Assembly: GCA_946699065.1 (NCBI GenBank)
Contig: CAMPDV010000208.1
Location: forward strand, 186,001-250,000
Direction of reading: 5' to 3'
Origin: Loxodes magnus
Taxonomy: Eukaryota; Ciliophora; Karyorelictea; Loxodida; Loxodidae
DNA: 64,000 nt
Below are positions 10,099 to 21,616 of this stretch, one piece after another (the first letter of the stretch is position 1; every line of letters starts with the position of its first letter). A program made the position numbers and the translations under genes. The notes below the pieces were generated by a model, which was not told where the DNA came from, ran no database searches, and worked only from the letters and a program-made list of their open reading frames with translations.

Positions 10099-11202
10099 AT
10101 GCCAAAATTAGAATACTGCTAGGAATTAATCCCATATAGTATTCAATTAGGAATAACAAAATGAAAAAATAAAATCTAAATAGCACAAAGATAAATCCTA
10201 AGAAAATACTTGAAAATTCCACAAGCATCATTTAAAGAAATATAGTATATAGATTTAAACTGATGTAAATTTGAAGATTCAACAGCATAAAAATTTTTAA
10301 AATTCTACAAAAAGTTATAAGATTAATTCAGAAATGATCAAGAAAAAGAAAAAAGTAGATAAGATACAAAATTCTAATAACTTTTCAAACAGAGTTAAAA
10401 ATAGAACTCAAAATATAAAAAAAGCATTAAAAAAATTGAAAAATACTATGAAATAAGCAATGAATAAATAAAAGATCTTAACATAAACAATTATACTAAA
10501 GAAATCTAAAAAAATCTAAACAATTTTTTCAAGGAAACAATATAGAGAATATAAGATATGAAAACAGCCGAAATAATTTATAGACAATATAAAAATGAGA
10601 CTAAATTTAAAAAAATTACTTATATAACAACAAACAAAGAATTAATAAAATAATAAAAATTAATTTATAGATTAAGAACGCAATTAATATTTTTTAGAGC
10701 TGATCTCTCAGAAAGACATATTGATTAAGAGTAGATACTATGCATTTGTTAGCAATAAGAAAAATTTGAACGCGTCTTTGATTGCTAGTATTACAGATAA
10801 ATTATATAAGAAAACAGTCTTCAGATACAAGAAACATTATAAAATTTACACATAAACATAAATCTGAAAAGAAGGAAATAATAAATATACAATAAACAAT
10901 GAAACTAATAAAAAATAGAGAAAAATTTAAAAGAAATGCTAGAATATAATCAAATATTAATAAATTAAGAAACAAAAAAGAATAAATAAATCCTAGAAGA
11001 TATTGATCTTAAGATTAAAAAAACATGGTCTACCACAAAACAAAAATATTAACAAATAACTTGATTTTAAGAATGATTGAGGGAAAAATAAATCCATTAG
11101 TAATATTTGAATAAAGAAGACTTAAAATAATTATTTAAGAATGAACAAAGATACAAGAAGAAGAGAAACTAAACTAAAAAAATCAAATCAAAACAATAAT
11201 GA
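10099..11202 (+). CDS. LINE-type RT C-terminal-like ORF
   Basis: 367 codons from ATG 10099 to TGA 11200-11202 in one frame. The N-terminal part (YSIQLGITKWKNKIQIAQRQ, then LRKYLKIPQASF) resembles the thumb/connection region after the palm of non-LTR RTs. A Cys cluster LCICQQQEKFERVFDC resembles the C-terminal zinc-binding tail of such elements, with Arg where His is usual. A long Lys/Gln-rich coiled coil follows. The last ~200 bp recur at 48969-49163. No catalytic palm was found. Could be a separate coiled-coil gene. Confidence 0.4.
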
Positions 11203-11626
11203 AGACCTAAGAGTTTCAGAATGAGAGTGATATCATAAAAAATATTTTATTAAGCTGAAAGGCAAACATTATTTAATTTAATTTAATTATAAAAATGATA
11301 TAATTTAATTAATAAGAATAAATTTTAGCTTAAATAGTAATAAAAAATAACTTTATGTGAAATTAAAGATATATAAACTATTATTAAATAAAATAGTTTT
11401 AAAAAGTTAAATAGATTTAATTAAATATTTGATCAATCTTTAGATTGAAAATCTTAATTAAAATGAAATACTATTATAAATAATATAATATATTTAAAAA
11501 ATTTATAGATATTTAATAAAAATTAATAATTATTTAGATTATATATTTATAAATTAAAACATTAAAGTGTAATCTATAAATTTAATTATCACATTTCAAT
11601 ATTTTATCTATAATATATTTTTAATC
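11203..11626. other. A+T-rich spacer with repeated leader
   Basis: No gene. The sequence 11320-11600 recurs (diverged) at 24880-25100 and 62870-63050 and precedes the conserved upstream module each time. Confidence 0.5.
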
Positions 11627-11684
11627 ATATTTAATTAAATTACTTATACTTTATTTTAAATATATCTTTAGTATATTATTATAT
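11627..11684 (+). promoter_or_regulatory. Conserved upstream module, copy 2
   Basis: Same block as 4261-4320, here ending about 12 bp before RNA repeat S2a. Its position before both RNA repeats and protein genes supports a promoter-like role. Confidence 0.4.
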
Positions 11685-11695
11685 ATCAAATGCAT

Positions 11696-12082
11696 GTCGC
11701 GTCAGACAAATTAGTAGGTAATCTAGTGCAGTGTATACTGCATTGCGATTAATTTCGCACTAGATGCCACCAGGGGGAAGGGTGGATAAGTTCCGTTGAG
11801 ACATACATAACCTACCCGAGGGTTCTCTCTATCAGTATTAAAGTTTGACTGACGGGCCTTCTAATTACCGACTTAATAACTAATTCTTATTTAGATCTTA
11901 TTCAGGAAGACTGAAGCATTTGACTCAAGATTTAAGAATATATTTTAATAAGAAGATTCCCCATTTGGAGAAGCTGATATATCTCATCGGACCTCTAGAA
12001 TTTTAACAAGAAACATGAGAACATTTTCTTAATATTAAATATTGAAAGAGCTGCGTGCAAATGAGGTGCTACGCGCTCTATA
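11696..12082 (+). ncRNA. Structured RNA repeat S2, copy a
   Basis: About 385 bp, one of five copies (others at 33356, 49663 and, on the minus strand, 46402 and 31228). Visible pairing: CGTCAG with CTGACG closing the 5' domain, TGCAGT-gtat-ACTGCA, TAGTGC with GCACTA, and CCACC with GGTGG. The 3' end is the common hairpin (12046-12079). Conserved GC-richer blocks (gatgccacca, gaagggtgga, gacgggccttctaatta) stand out from the A+T-rich flanks and no reading frame is conserved. Type of RNA not recognised. Confidence 0.65.
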
Positions 12083-12250
12083 ATAATTTTTATTTATTTT
12101 AGAATATTTATAAGTAAATTAAATAAAATCTCAAGAAATAGAGCAATCTATTTATTTTAATAAATTTAACTTTAAAATTTTATTTTTAGATGAAAAGCAT
12201 TTAAATTCTATTTATTATATATATAATTTATTTTAAATAGGAAAAAACAA

Positions 12251-12545
12251 TTCTCCAACTGAGATCAACTTAAACTCTAATAGCATAGAATGCTTCATGA
12301 CGAAGAGCTGAATCAGAATCTAGGTAGAAGCCAAGAAAAGACAAAACTGAAGAAACATCAAGTAGTATTAATAATGAAAAGTGTCAAATACTAAGGTCTC
12401 TAAGGGTAGCACTAATATCACGGTCCTATAGAAGACAAAGCTAACCAAGGAATGCTAGTAATGTGAAAGATTTCGACAAATAATTTTTTTAACTTAAAAA
12501 AGCTGTATTAAATAAATGTGGGCCATTGAAGTGGGGTCTATAATA
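12251..12545 (+). ncRNA. Structured RNA repeat S1, copy b
   Basis: Follows S2a by ~170 bp, the same order as at 33356/33891 and 49663/50218. The body is conserved; the terminal hairpin is decayed, keeping only its core gggccattgaagtgg. Confidence 0.55.
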
Positions 12546-13404
12546 TTAGTTGATAATGTAATATAAATGAGTAATTTATAATGTTTATTGATAGTTAATA
12601 ATAATAATAAAATATATTTGTAAGTTACTTGAAATGTGTTTGACTAATGAATATAATATTAAATAATTGTATGATGAACTAGATTGTATTAGAATATTTG
12701 GTTGATATTTAAATGTATATAATTAAAGTAAAATGAGTATAAATAATTTGAATGATATTAAAATATTAAGCAGTTATATTTAATTATTATAATGTAGTAA
12801 CTTACTAAATTAATTAAATAATAGTAAATTTAATTAAATCAGATATTTAATTACCACTATTTAGTATGTATTTATATTATTTAAATTCATTTTATATTTC
12901 TTCCTAAATATTCAAACTACTATTTAAAAAATAATATCTTTTGAACATCTCCAATAAACAAAATAGAAAATATTTAATAGTCTAAATAAGGGAATTGTTT
13001 ATTTAAAGCACTTAAAATAAATACATCTCCATGGTAAAAAGTATATAATTTAAATTGCTATTTAATAGAATAAGATTTATAATTACAGAAGATACAATAA
13101 AGATTTAAATTATAAACTAAACTATTTTTATAATCAATTGCTTCTATAAAAATATCAAACAATATCAAAACTTAAATCATCCAAAATTAATTATAATTCC
13201 TTTTAAATCACATTAAATCATATCAACCATCAATTTATATTACAATTCAACTACCTATTATTTAATCAATCATATATCTCTATAAAAAATTATATTACTT
13301 AAAATATCTTTATAACTTACTCTAGTCATTAAATACATATTTCTAAAACTCTTTTATTATATACTTTTCATTATTATTTCAACATTTTTAACTTTTATTA
13401 TTTT
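12546..13404. other. A+T-rich spacer
   Basis: No gene or structured element seen; nearly identical to 50511-51364 in the second copy of the duplication. Confidence 0.6.
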
Positions 13405-13668
13405 GGGACTAGGAACTCCTTTTCAGTTATACGAACCGACACTCTCATGTTTAGGAATATTGGAATCATGTTATGTTCCAGACATAGCTGTCAGGGAGTT
13501 CCATCGCTATGAGCAGTCAGGCTTCAAGCCCCTACCAAGAACTGATAATTTCGAAGACAGCGTTCTCTTCAGAAAATGACTCTGATTATGGACTTTCTCG
13601 GCGACAGGAAAGGAATTTGTTCCTAGCCATAAAATCAAAAAGTTTAGTCCAGGAGGTAAATTTGAGTT
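13405..13668 (+). ncRNA. Structured element S4, copy a
   Basis: A ~260-bp GC-richer block in A+T-rich DNA. GGAACTCC near its start can pair with GGAGTTCC about 85 bases on. Further conserved blocks are gaaccgacactctcatgttt and caggcttcaagcccctac. The copy at 51365 differs by scattered substitutions and keeps both arms. No reading frame stands out. Strand is assigned only by neighbours; RNA identity unknown. Confidence 0.4.
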
Positions 13669-14449
13669 TCCACTAAATGTTTAATAATTTTAATAATTAT
13701 TAAATGGTTTATTTTTAAATATTATTAATTTACTTATAAAGCTAAAATATCTTCTATAAATAAAATAAATTATTAACATTATTTAAGTTGCTAGAGCTAA
13801 GTTAGTTCCTTGTAAGCTAAATTTTTAATTTAATAATATATTAAGTTAAAAAACATAAATAGATAATATTAACTTTAAATATCTAAAATAATAATATAAT
13901 AATGATACTATTTAATTTTAAATTACTAAAAAGACTAATTTTTAGTTTAATTGTATATAAAATGTCTGTAAGTGAAATTCAATTTAAAGATATATAAACT
14001 ATTTAGTTAAATAAATATCTTGAAATAGCTTAAATAAACTAATAAATTAAATAAAAAGAAATATTTTTAAATTAAAGTATTAAGTAAATATGTATTTACT
14101 ATTTATTAAAATAAATAAAATTATAAATGTTTAAATTATAAATTATTAATAAAATTAATTTTACTAATAGATTAATTTAAAATTGTAATCTTATGTATGT
14201 ATATTAAGATATTTAAAAAACTATTTAAATATTAAAAATAACTTTATGATACAATTTATAAATTAGTTTTATCTATTATAAATTTTATCATTTTCAGCTT
14301 TGTTAAATATAATATCAACATAAATTTTTAGATACTTATTGCAAATTATATATTATTGATATTATATATTTCTAAATCCAAAAAGAAAAGGGAAATCTAT
14401 AAATTAAATTAGTACTTTCATTTACATGTTTTATATAATAAATATTTGA
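13669..14449. other. A+T-rich spacer
   Basis: No gene; resembles 2600-3390 and 51636-52407. Confidence 0.5.
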
Positions 14450-14512
14450 ATCATACTTAATTAAATAACTTATACTTTATTTTAAATATACTAAAAGTAT
14501 ATTATTATTTTT
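14450..14512 (+). promoter_or_regulatory. Conserved upstream module, copy 3
   Basis: Same block as 4261-4320, about 60 bp before the ATG at 14571. In this copy part of the core reads ctaaaagtat instead of cttttagtat. Confidence 0.4.
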
Positions 14513-14570
14513 AATCTTATATGCTTTTTTATTTACAATCTTATAATTATTATCATTAATATATATTTCA

Positions 14571-15380
14571 ATGCTACCTAAGAAACAGCAGATCTCAATA
14601 AATACCTTCAAAATAAGAATAACAATCCTACTTAATTGAATAATTATCTTAATAAGATAAAGGAAAATTATATCAGGAATATTTTTTACAATTAGTTTAG
14701 TAAAGGATATTAAATATATAATATTAATTAAAAAATTTTAATTTAAAAAATAGAATTAATACTAGGAAAAAAAGCCGAATAACTGATATTCCTTTCTAAA
14801 GAAGATTCAATAAACAGTATATAATCGTAAATGGGATATAAACCAGAAGAGATTTAAAAATAATTTTATTAAATCCTTCAAATGTTTTAATTTAAGTTTT
14901 CTTAATTCGATATCAAATAAAAGAACTTTAATATGAAAAGAACATCCAATAAGAATCTACATATAAAATCAAATTATATAGGGAAATTCCCTATGGAAAT
15001 TAAAATAAATTAATAAAAATAAAAAATTAGAAGAAAAATATATTTCTATGTATGCAAAAAGCAGTATCATTGTAAAAGATGCAAATAAAGAAACCAAATT
15101 TATGATAAATTAGAAGATTTATTAGAAAAAACCTGGTTTAAATATGATCAACTTAAACAGATTCAATGTATAAGAGTTTATAAAAGTAAGATTAGAAATT
15201 AAAAAATAACTTTTTTATTTAAAAGCCTAGTAATAAAGTGCAAATTATAAATAACGATGGAGAATTAATAAGCCCTGTGCCGTCCTTTAATTCAAGAGAA
15301 GATGATCTGAAGTTCACTTGATGTAAAGGCTAATTTTTTAATCTTTAGTTTCTTTCAACTATTTAATTCCTTTTTATAAA
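14571..15380 (+). pseudogene. Type I zinc-knuckle gene with 4-nt deletion
   Basis: Starts MLPKKQQIS like the gene at 4386, but four bases (tctc) are missing just after codon 9, shifting the rest into another frame. That second frame then stays open through a coiled coil, a degenerate knuckle FYVCKKQYHCKRC and a tail RPLIQEKMI-TGA-SSL. The tail matches SPLVQERAG...EPWSSF of the gene at 3401-4234, where the aligned codon is TGG. It runs in the same frame into the type II gene at 15383 with only a TAA between. The duplicate at 52530 has the same deletion. Confidence 0.6.
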
Positions 15381-15382
15381 AA

Positions 15383-16156
15383 ATAGCAGAAGGTCTCAAG
15401 AAGGGTTTTTAGCAGGCTCCATAGATAAAGGAGTAAAAACCAGAGACTTCAAATTCTTCATCCATCACATCTTCTTTAATAAAATAATAATCTTCTTAAT
15501 CTTAATAACCTCCAATAGTTGAAAATTTAAGAAAATCTTAAATAAAATAAGAACTTAAATAAATATAAACAGAATAAAACTAATAATAAAATATTTACTT
15601 TCTTCCTAAACCGAGACCAAGCAACTATAGGAAATAAGAGAATCCAAAAAAGATGCAAAAACAGACAAATGAAGAATAATTATTAATTAAAAATCTTTTG
15701 AAATCTGTACATATTCTGTATGAAGAAGTAAAAATATTAAGATTAAAAAAAATTACTAGAAAAAAGTTAAAATACTGAAGAAAGATTAGTCAATAAGAAA
15801 TCGAAGTATAGCAACTTGGACAAAAAAGAATAGAACCTCTAATCTAAGAAATAAAAATGGAAGTAGAAGATAATTGGCAAATAGAACCAACCAATATTAG
15901 AAGGATTCTCAAGAGATGTTACATGTGCTAATCAAGATTCCATAGATTCAAGAGTTGCAAGATATACAAGGAAAAGATGAAGAGAAACAGCGAAGAAGAA
16001 TTTATGTGACAATGGAAGGAAGAATTTTCCATTCTAATTCCAGAACTCCGAAAAAACTAGGCGACCCGAATTTTTATTTTAAGCATCAAGGAGCAATCAC
16101 TGGATGTCAGTGAAAATGAGGTTGAAATACCTCAAATCCACAAACACTTTAATTAA
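15383..16156 (+). CDS. Type II coiled-coil/zinc-knuckle protein (start codon lost)
   Basis: 257 codons in one frame ending HFN-TAA followed by a tta-repeat, as in the gene at 36481. The expected start MA..KKGF reads ATA GCA GAA GGT here and ATT GCA in the duplicate, so the ATG appears lost in both. Ser/Gln-rich N-terminus, coiled coil, then a full knuckle CYMCQSRFHRFKSC (CX2CX4HX4C) at 15917-15958. FM-TGA-QW uses TGA and TGG two codons apart. Possibly translated only as an extension of the type I frame, or not at all. Confidence 0.6.
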
Positions 16157-16971
16157 GTTTATTATTGTTATTATTATTAACTCCTTTTGATTACTTTTTT
16201 GAATTAATTAAAAATAATAATAAGTACAGAATAAGTTAAAATAATTAATTTATAATTTTAAAATATTAAAGAAAAATTTAATTACTTATAAATTAATTTT
16301 ATTTATCTTAATTAAATATCTCATTTTTATTTTTATATAATAAAAATTTTGTTATTAATTTATTCTAGCTTTACTTATATTTATATCAATAATAAAATTC
16401 CTTTTTATCCTTAAATCAATTTATAATCCATAAATAAATTTAAAAGTAGCTAATGTTTTGTAATTTAAATAAAAATTAACTTTAATTTATAATAATATAA
16501 GTTTTAAACTTTATCAATCTTTAATAGTATAAACCTGTTTAATTATTTTATTTAGAAAATTAATAAAGTAAATATTTTAGTTAAACAAATTTAAAATAAT
16601 TTACTTTTTATTTATTTTAAAATAAAAGAAATTATTATAGAAAAACTAAATCATTTTCAGATTTTACAATTTACAGTAAATAATTAGAGTTTTAATATTT
16701 TAGGTTTATAAAAACCGAATAGAACAGGTTAATGCTAAGATTTATTAAATATTTTAATTTATAACTTTTATTTATCTTCAAATTATTTATTTATATCTTA
16801 TTTAATTTTTAAAGATTGTTAATCAAATTCAAAATTTATCATCTTATAAGCAAGGTTTATAAAATTTTTCCTTATTATAGGCGCTAATTTACTAGCAATG
16901 CAATTTTAGAAGAAATCATTTTAATTAAAATGATAATGAAATGAAGTTACTTATAAATCAGATATTTCATT
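16157..16971. other. A+T-rich spacer
   Basis: No gene seen. It lies between convergent coding regions and holds the 3' flank of the minus-strand retrotransposon. Confidence 0.5.
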
Positions 16972-19900
16972 TTAATTATGTTCGAAAAACTCAAACATCG
17001 TTCTTTCCATCTTCCAACTTTTCCCCATTGTTTCTTGTGCTTTCTTATTATTCTTCTTTAGGCTCCAGTCAATTATCTGTGTATTTTTCAACAATTTCAA
17101 TTCTTTTTTCCTCGTAGATTCTTATGAAAAATTTTTATCTGAAGATCTGCTTCCATTTACTTATGAGAAGTGAACTGTTCGTTTATGTAAAGTTAATCGT
17201 AAGTTACTAGTTTTTTCAAGTTTTTTCCATGAAATTTATCAGATATATTTCTAACTATGTCCTAATAGTAGACACATTAGAAGATTTGTCTAAACGTGTC
17301 TTTTCCATCACATTTACAGAGTAATTTTTTACAGGACAACGACGTATATGTAAGTCATATTGAAAACTGTAAGAATTAGTTCTTAATTTAAAGATTGAGA
17401 TGATTTCTTTTTATATTCTTTGTCTAGTTTAGTTTAATTTATTTCAGGAAATTTCAAAAGTCCTCCAAGTTTCTCTCTAAATATCTGTGCAGTGGGCATG
17501 TCTCTATATCGTATAGTTGCTTCTTAATAGAATTTTTTTCTTATTTTTTCTTCAATAAGATTCTCAAGAGAAAGTTAATTAGAAATCATGGTTTGATCGT
17601 CATTGTTAATTCCGTAATATTAAAGCATTCTTTTAACTTACTAAAAGTACAAAGATTTTTAGTTTCAATTGCATTCAAAGAGTCTTCTTATATCAGATTC
17701 CGGATAAATCCTAGCTTCTTTCCGTATTTTAAAGTAGAAAAGGAAAAAGCAACTAGCCATAATATGCTCAAAAGGGAGTCAGTTAAAGTCTATGTGACAG
17801 GACTCATTAAAGACAGAGATAGGGACTGTAAAGCCTTCCTCGCAATTATACGCATACTTTTGCTTATCTTCTCTTTCATAGACTATGAGCCTCTCATTAT
17901 AGTTCAAGGAACCAATTCTCCACCGTATTCAGCCTTAGGTAACGTAAACTTGCGACAAAGTATTTTAAAGTGTCAGGGAGTAACATTCTTGTATCAGTTG
18001 AGAGTATAAATGCATTTCTTTACCGATTCTAAATATGTTTAAATTCTCTATTTACAGTGATTGATCAAAAAACCATTTTCTTGTATTATGACTCAAAGGT
18101 ATGTCACTTGATTTTCTATTTGATATGCTAAGCTTCCAGTTTCAAGTTTAATTCAATCTTTTAGCTCTTCTTTTTTTAACAAGTTGTATTGCTTCATATT
18201 TACTAGTGTTAATTTACAGAAAAATTAACTGAAAAACTCTGTTGCATTAATCTATAAATTATTACATCCTTTAAGCAGAACAAGAAAGGAGATAAGGTCA
18301 TCTGCCCGCGCTCTGAATACAAAGTTCATATTATGCAGATTGATACCTAGATGTGTATTTCTTTCCTATAGATGTCAGATTACTATATCATAATATAGAA
18401 GGGAGAGTACAGGACCATGTGAACTCCCTTGCATAACTCCATTGTTGTAATGAAGTCGTCGAGTTGTTTACCCATCAATTAGAAAAGAGGAATTCAGGTT
18501 ACTATAGAAAGACTCTAGTGCCAGTATCAATCCCAAAGTTAGTTTTATTCTCCTAAGATGTTGAAAAAGTGTTCTTCTCTCAATACTATCAAACATTTTC
18601 TCAACATCAAATAGAGTAGCAAGCATCTTTGCTTAGTCTTTCCCTTCACTCTAATAGAGGTAAATTATCTGCTACAATTATCATATTTAGTGGACTGTTT
18701 GTCTCTTCTTGAGAAATCCCATTTATACAGGATGTATGAGGTTTCATTCTTAAAGAATTTTGTAAGTCCTTTCTGTTAAAGCCTCGTCGTCGATCTTCAA
18801 TATAGTATTCATAAGGGAAATTGGTCTTCAGTTTTTCCAATCACTCTTACTACCTTTCTTGAAAATAGGAATGATAATGGAGGTATTCAGTTTTTATGGA
18901 ATTTATTAAAGTCGCATCATATTTTCGATAAAACAGTGAATTATTTATTGTAATTCTTCTCCAGCATACTTGATGAGGTCGCACTTTATTCCATCTTGTC
19001 CAGCTGCCTTGCCATTTGGAATATGTTGAATAATTTTTTGAATTTCTTAAAATTTGAAAAGTTCGAAACTTTATAAATGAGAAGATGGATAATTGATAAG
19101 TTAAGGATTTCTATAAATGAGATCTATTTACCGTTTACTAAAATTAAGGTGTTCCTATGCTACATTTTAATGTTTGTTTAACACAAAGGTTTCTCAGTTA
19201 TCAATAAAGGAATTACTAAGTTCTTCATTAAAATTCATTTAATTCCTTATTTTAGGGTTTATTATTTTTTCCGCCTGACAGAACATTGTTCGTTGATTTC
19301 CATTTAGTTTGAGAAATTTATCTTTAGCCTGAAGCTTTTTCCATTTTCAACAAGAACGCATATATATTTTTTTTTATTTTCTAGCTACAGAATAAGCTTC
19401 AGTTACTGTTTAGTTAATTCTTCCTTGTATAAAAATCAATTTCTTATATTCCTAATTTGCTCTTTTAGCAGCTATATACTTCAAAGTGATATCCAGAGGC
19501 AGTTTGTTGTAATTAGTATTTTGTTTAACTACTTCTATTGTGTTCATTGCACTATTCTAAAGTTAGTTCGTGGTGAAACTATATTATGAGTCTAAGTTGT
19601 CTGATTCTACAGTCAAAAACACGAAAAACTACCTTAAAATTAATTTTAGTAATTTTATCTGTCCATTGGATCAAGTAACTTAATAATCTTATAGAGTAAT
19701 GGTTGATATCTTGGAACATTTGTGGTTGCATTGTAAGCAAGAGTCACAGATATAGGAATATGATCAGTGATTAGTTTTTCATAGTGAGCCTAGAAATCGT
19801 TGACATAATCAATTCTCAAGTGTTGGGTTGCCAAAATGTAATCATTACAATAATATTATTGATTAGCTCTATGAATGAATGTATTTACTATAGGGTCATT

Positions 19901-20671
19901 GATAATCTACAAATCATTCTGTTGAATAAACTATTTTAATCGGGATATATTATCGTAGTTGTTTAGAGGATTACTACCAAAGTCTTCTAGTAGTGCATTA
20001 AAGTCACCAAGGAAGATGTGAGATTTATGGGGAAACGCATTATATATTTCAATGAGAATGTCATAGGCTTCATCTTTCATATCTGTTGTCTTGTTGTTGT
20101 CTGGCATGTAGCATGAAGTAAAGAGTATATCGTCAAGTTTTTTTGTGCAGAATCTGAGTTAGACCTCTCCATCTGCCTCTTAAACTATTTAAGTTGTGTT
20201 TAGTTTCTCTTTAGCCAGGATACAGACACCTCCTCGCCCGTTAGCATTTCTATAGTAGGTCCGAAACCCATGTACTATAATAGGTACAAATTATTACTTA
20301 GCATGCGTTTCATTAATGGAAAAAATGTCAAAGTCGTTTTCAATGATAAATTCTTGAATTGATAAAGTTTTAGTTGCAATACCATCAATATTAGCATGAA
20401 CTATTCTTACTTGATTAATTTGATTATTTATTTAAGATTCTTCTCTCAGTCCAGATTCATATATTGTATTTTCCTTTTTAGACCCACAAATTTCTACATG
20501 TATATAATTTTTTTAATGTTCTTTATGCTATCAAAAAATTTTATTAAAATGTAGAGAAACTATCGGTTATATATCTTCAAGAGTCCTTAATCTTTACTAA
20601 TTTTAACTGTCCTATTGTCAATCTATCCTTTTTCAGTTTTGAATCCAGTACAATGGCTAATAACACTTCAT
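16972..20671 (-). pseudogene. APE-type non-LTR retrotransposon ORF (endonuclease-reverse transcriptase), copy 1
   Basis: From ATG 20671 (MKCYQPLYW) the minus strand reads an apurinic-type endonuclease with all hallmark motifs: SINETH, GRGGVCIL, a GDFN box, RIDYV and TDHIPIS. The RT follows: IPNGKAAGQDGI, N-TGA-RPISLMNT (complement at 18828-18830), QMGF with TAA for Q, FDVEKMFDS, GVMQGSS and a metal box R-A-D-D. A Cys-rich C-terminal tail ends near 16972. One-base deletions near 19615 (before LTVDSDN), after RADDLI and near 18220 break the frame, so this copy is dead. TGA occurs about seven times, mostly where Trp fits. Similar germline-limited LINEs (REP) are described from Tetrahymena; membership is not shown. 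Confidence 0.85.
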
Positions 20672-21616
20672 ATCAATGATATTTAAATTATAATTAAATT
20701 ATGGTAATATCCACCAAGAAATTCATTAAACTATCAAGAAGTTTATCTATCTATTAAAAAAGAAGCTTCTTAATAATATATTATATAACTTTAGAGCACT
20801 CAATATAGTAGTAATCATAATATTTTCACTTATAAATTTTCTTTTTTGTGAGCATTTATATAACTTCATTGTTCATGCTCTTTTTAAAATACTGGTCTTT
20901 ACTTTTTCTTAAGTAAAAAAGATATAAGTAAAATGAATTTAAATAGCTATTTAGACAAAAGCAACATTTAATATGTTTTAGATAAAATATTTTCTAACTT
21001 TAATCTTTGTTAATCCAATAAAGAATTATTTTATCACTAAAACTTACTTTTACCTTTAATTATTAAAGTAATATAATAGCTATAAATATTTATATCTATA
21101 TGTATTATTAGATTCTTTTTGCTTATTTTTAGTATTATTTAGATAATAAACTTTTTAAGATAATAATTTAGCTAACTGTTTATTAGATCACTTTTTTATA
21201 AATTTTTATTATTTAAATAATTCTTTTAAACTATAATATAATAACTAAATCATAAGTAGATAGCATCAACTTTAAAACTCAAATATTTTTATTTTATACT
21301 AAATTAAAACATACTTTCAAATTCATTATGCACATCATTATGTGCATCATTACTTAATATTAATATGTCTCTACTAATTACACAATATTTAATTATATCA
21401 AATATATTTATATCAACCCTTACAATCAACACCATCACTGTCTCACTAACTATCAGACTAACATTAAATCAACTTACAATATATAACATTCTAAAAATAT
21501 TACTACATAATCATTACTTCTTATTATACCTAAATCATTCAAATTTATAAAATAATATAATATAATATTTATTATTAAAAAATACTTTAAATTTATTATT
21601 TTTTATTTAACTTCAT
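20672..21616. other. A+T-rich region between retrotransposon and RING-kelch gene
   Basis: No gene. It contains a small perfect inverted repeat ATGCACAT-catt-ATGTGCAT near 21327-21348, conserved in the duplicate near 59287. Confidence 0.5.

Noticed and set aside
11696-12082. S2 as a known RNA such as SRP RNA, RNase P RNA or a spliceosomal RNA
   Set aside because: None of the hallmark sequence motifs of these RNAs was found.
17593-18009. 138-residue plus-strand frame (and its counterpart near 55424)
   Set aside because: Antisense to the C-terminal part of the retrotransposon ORF.
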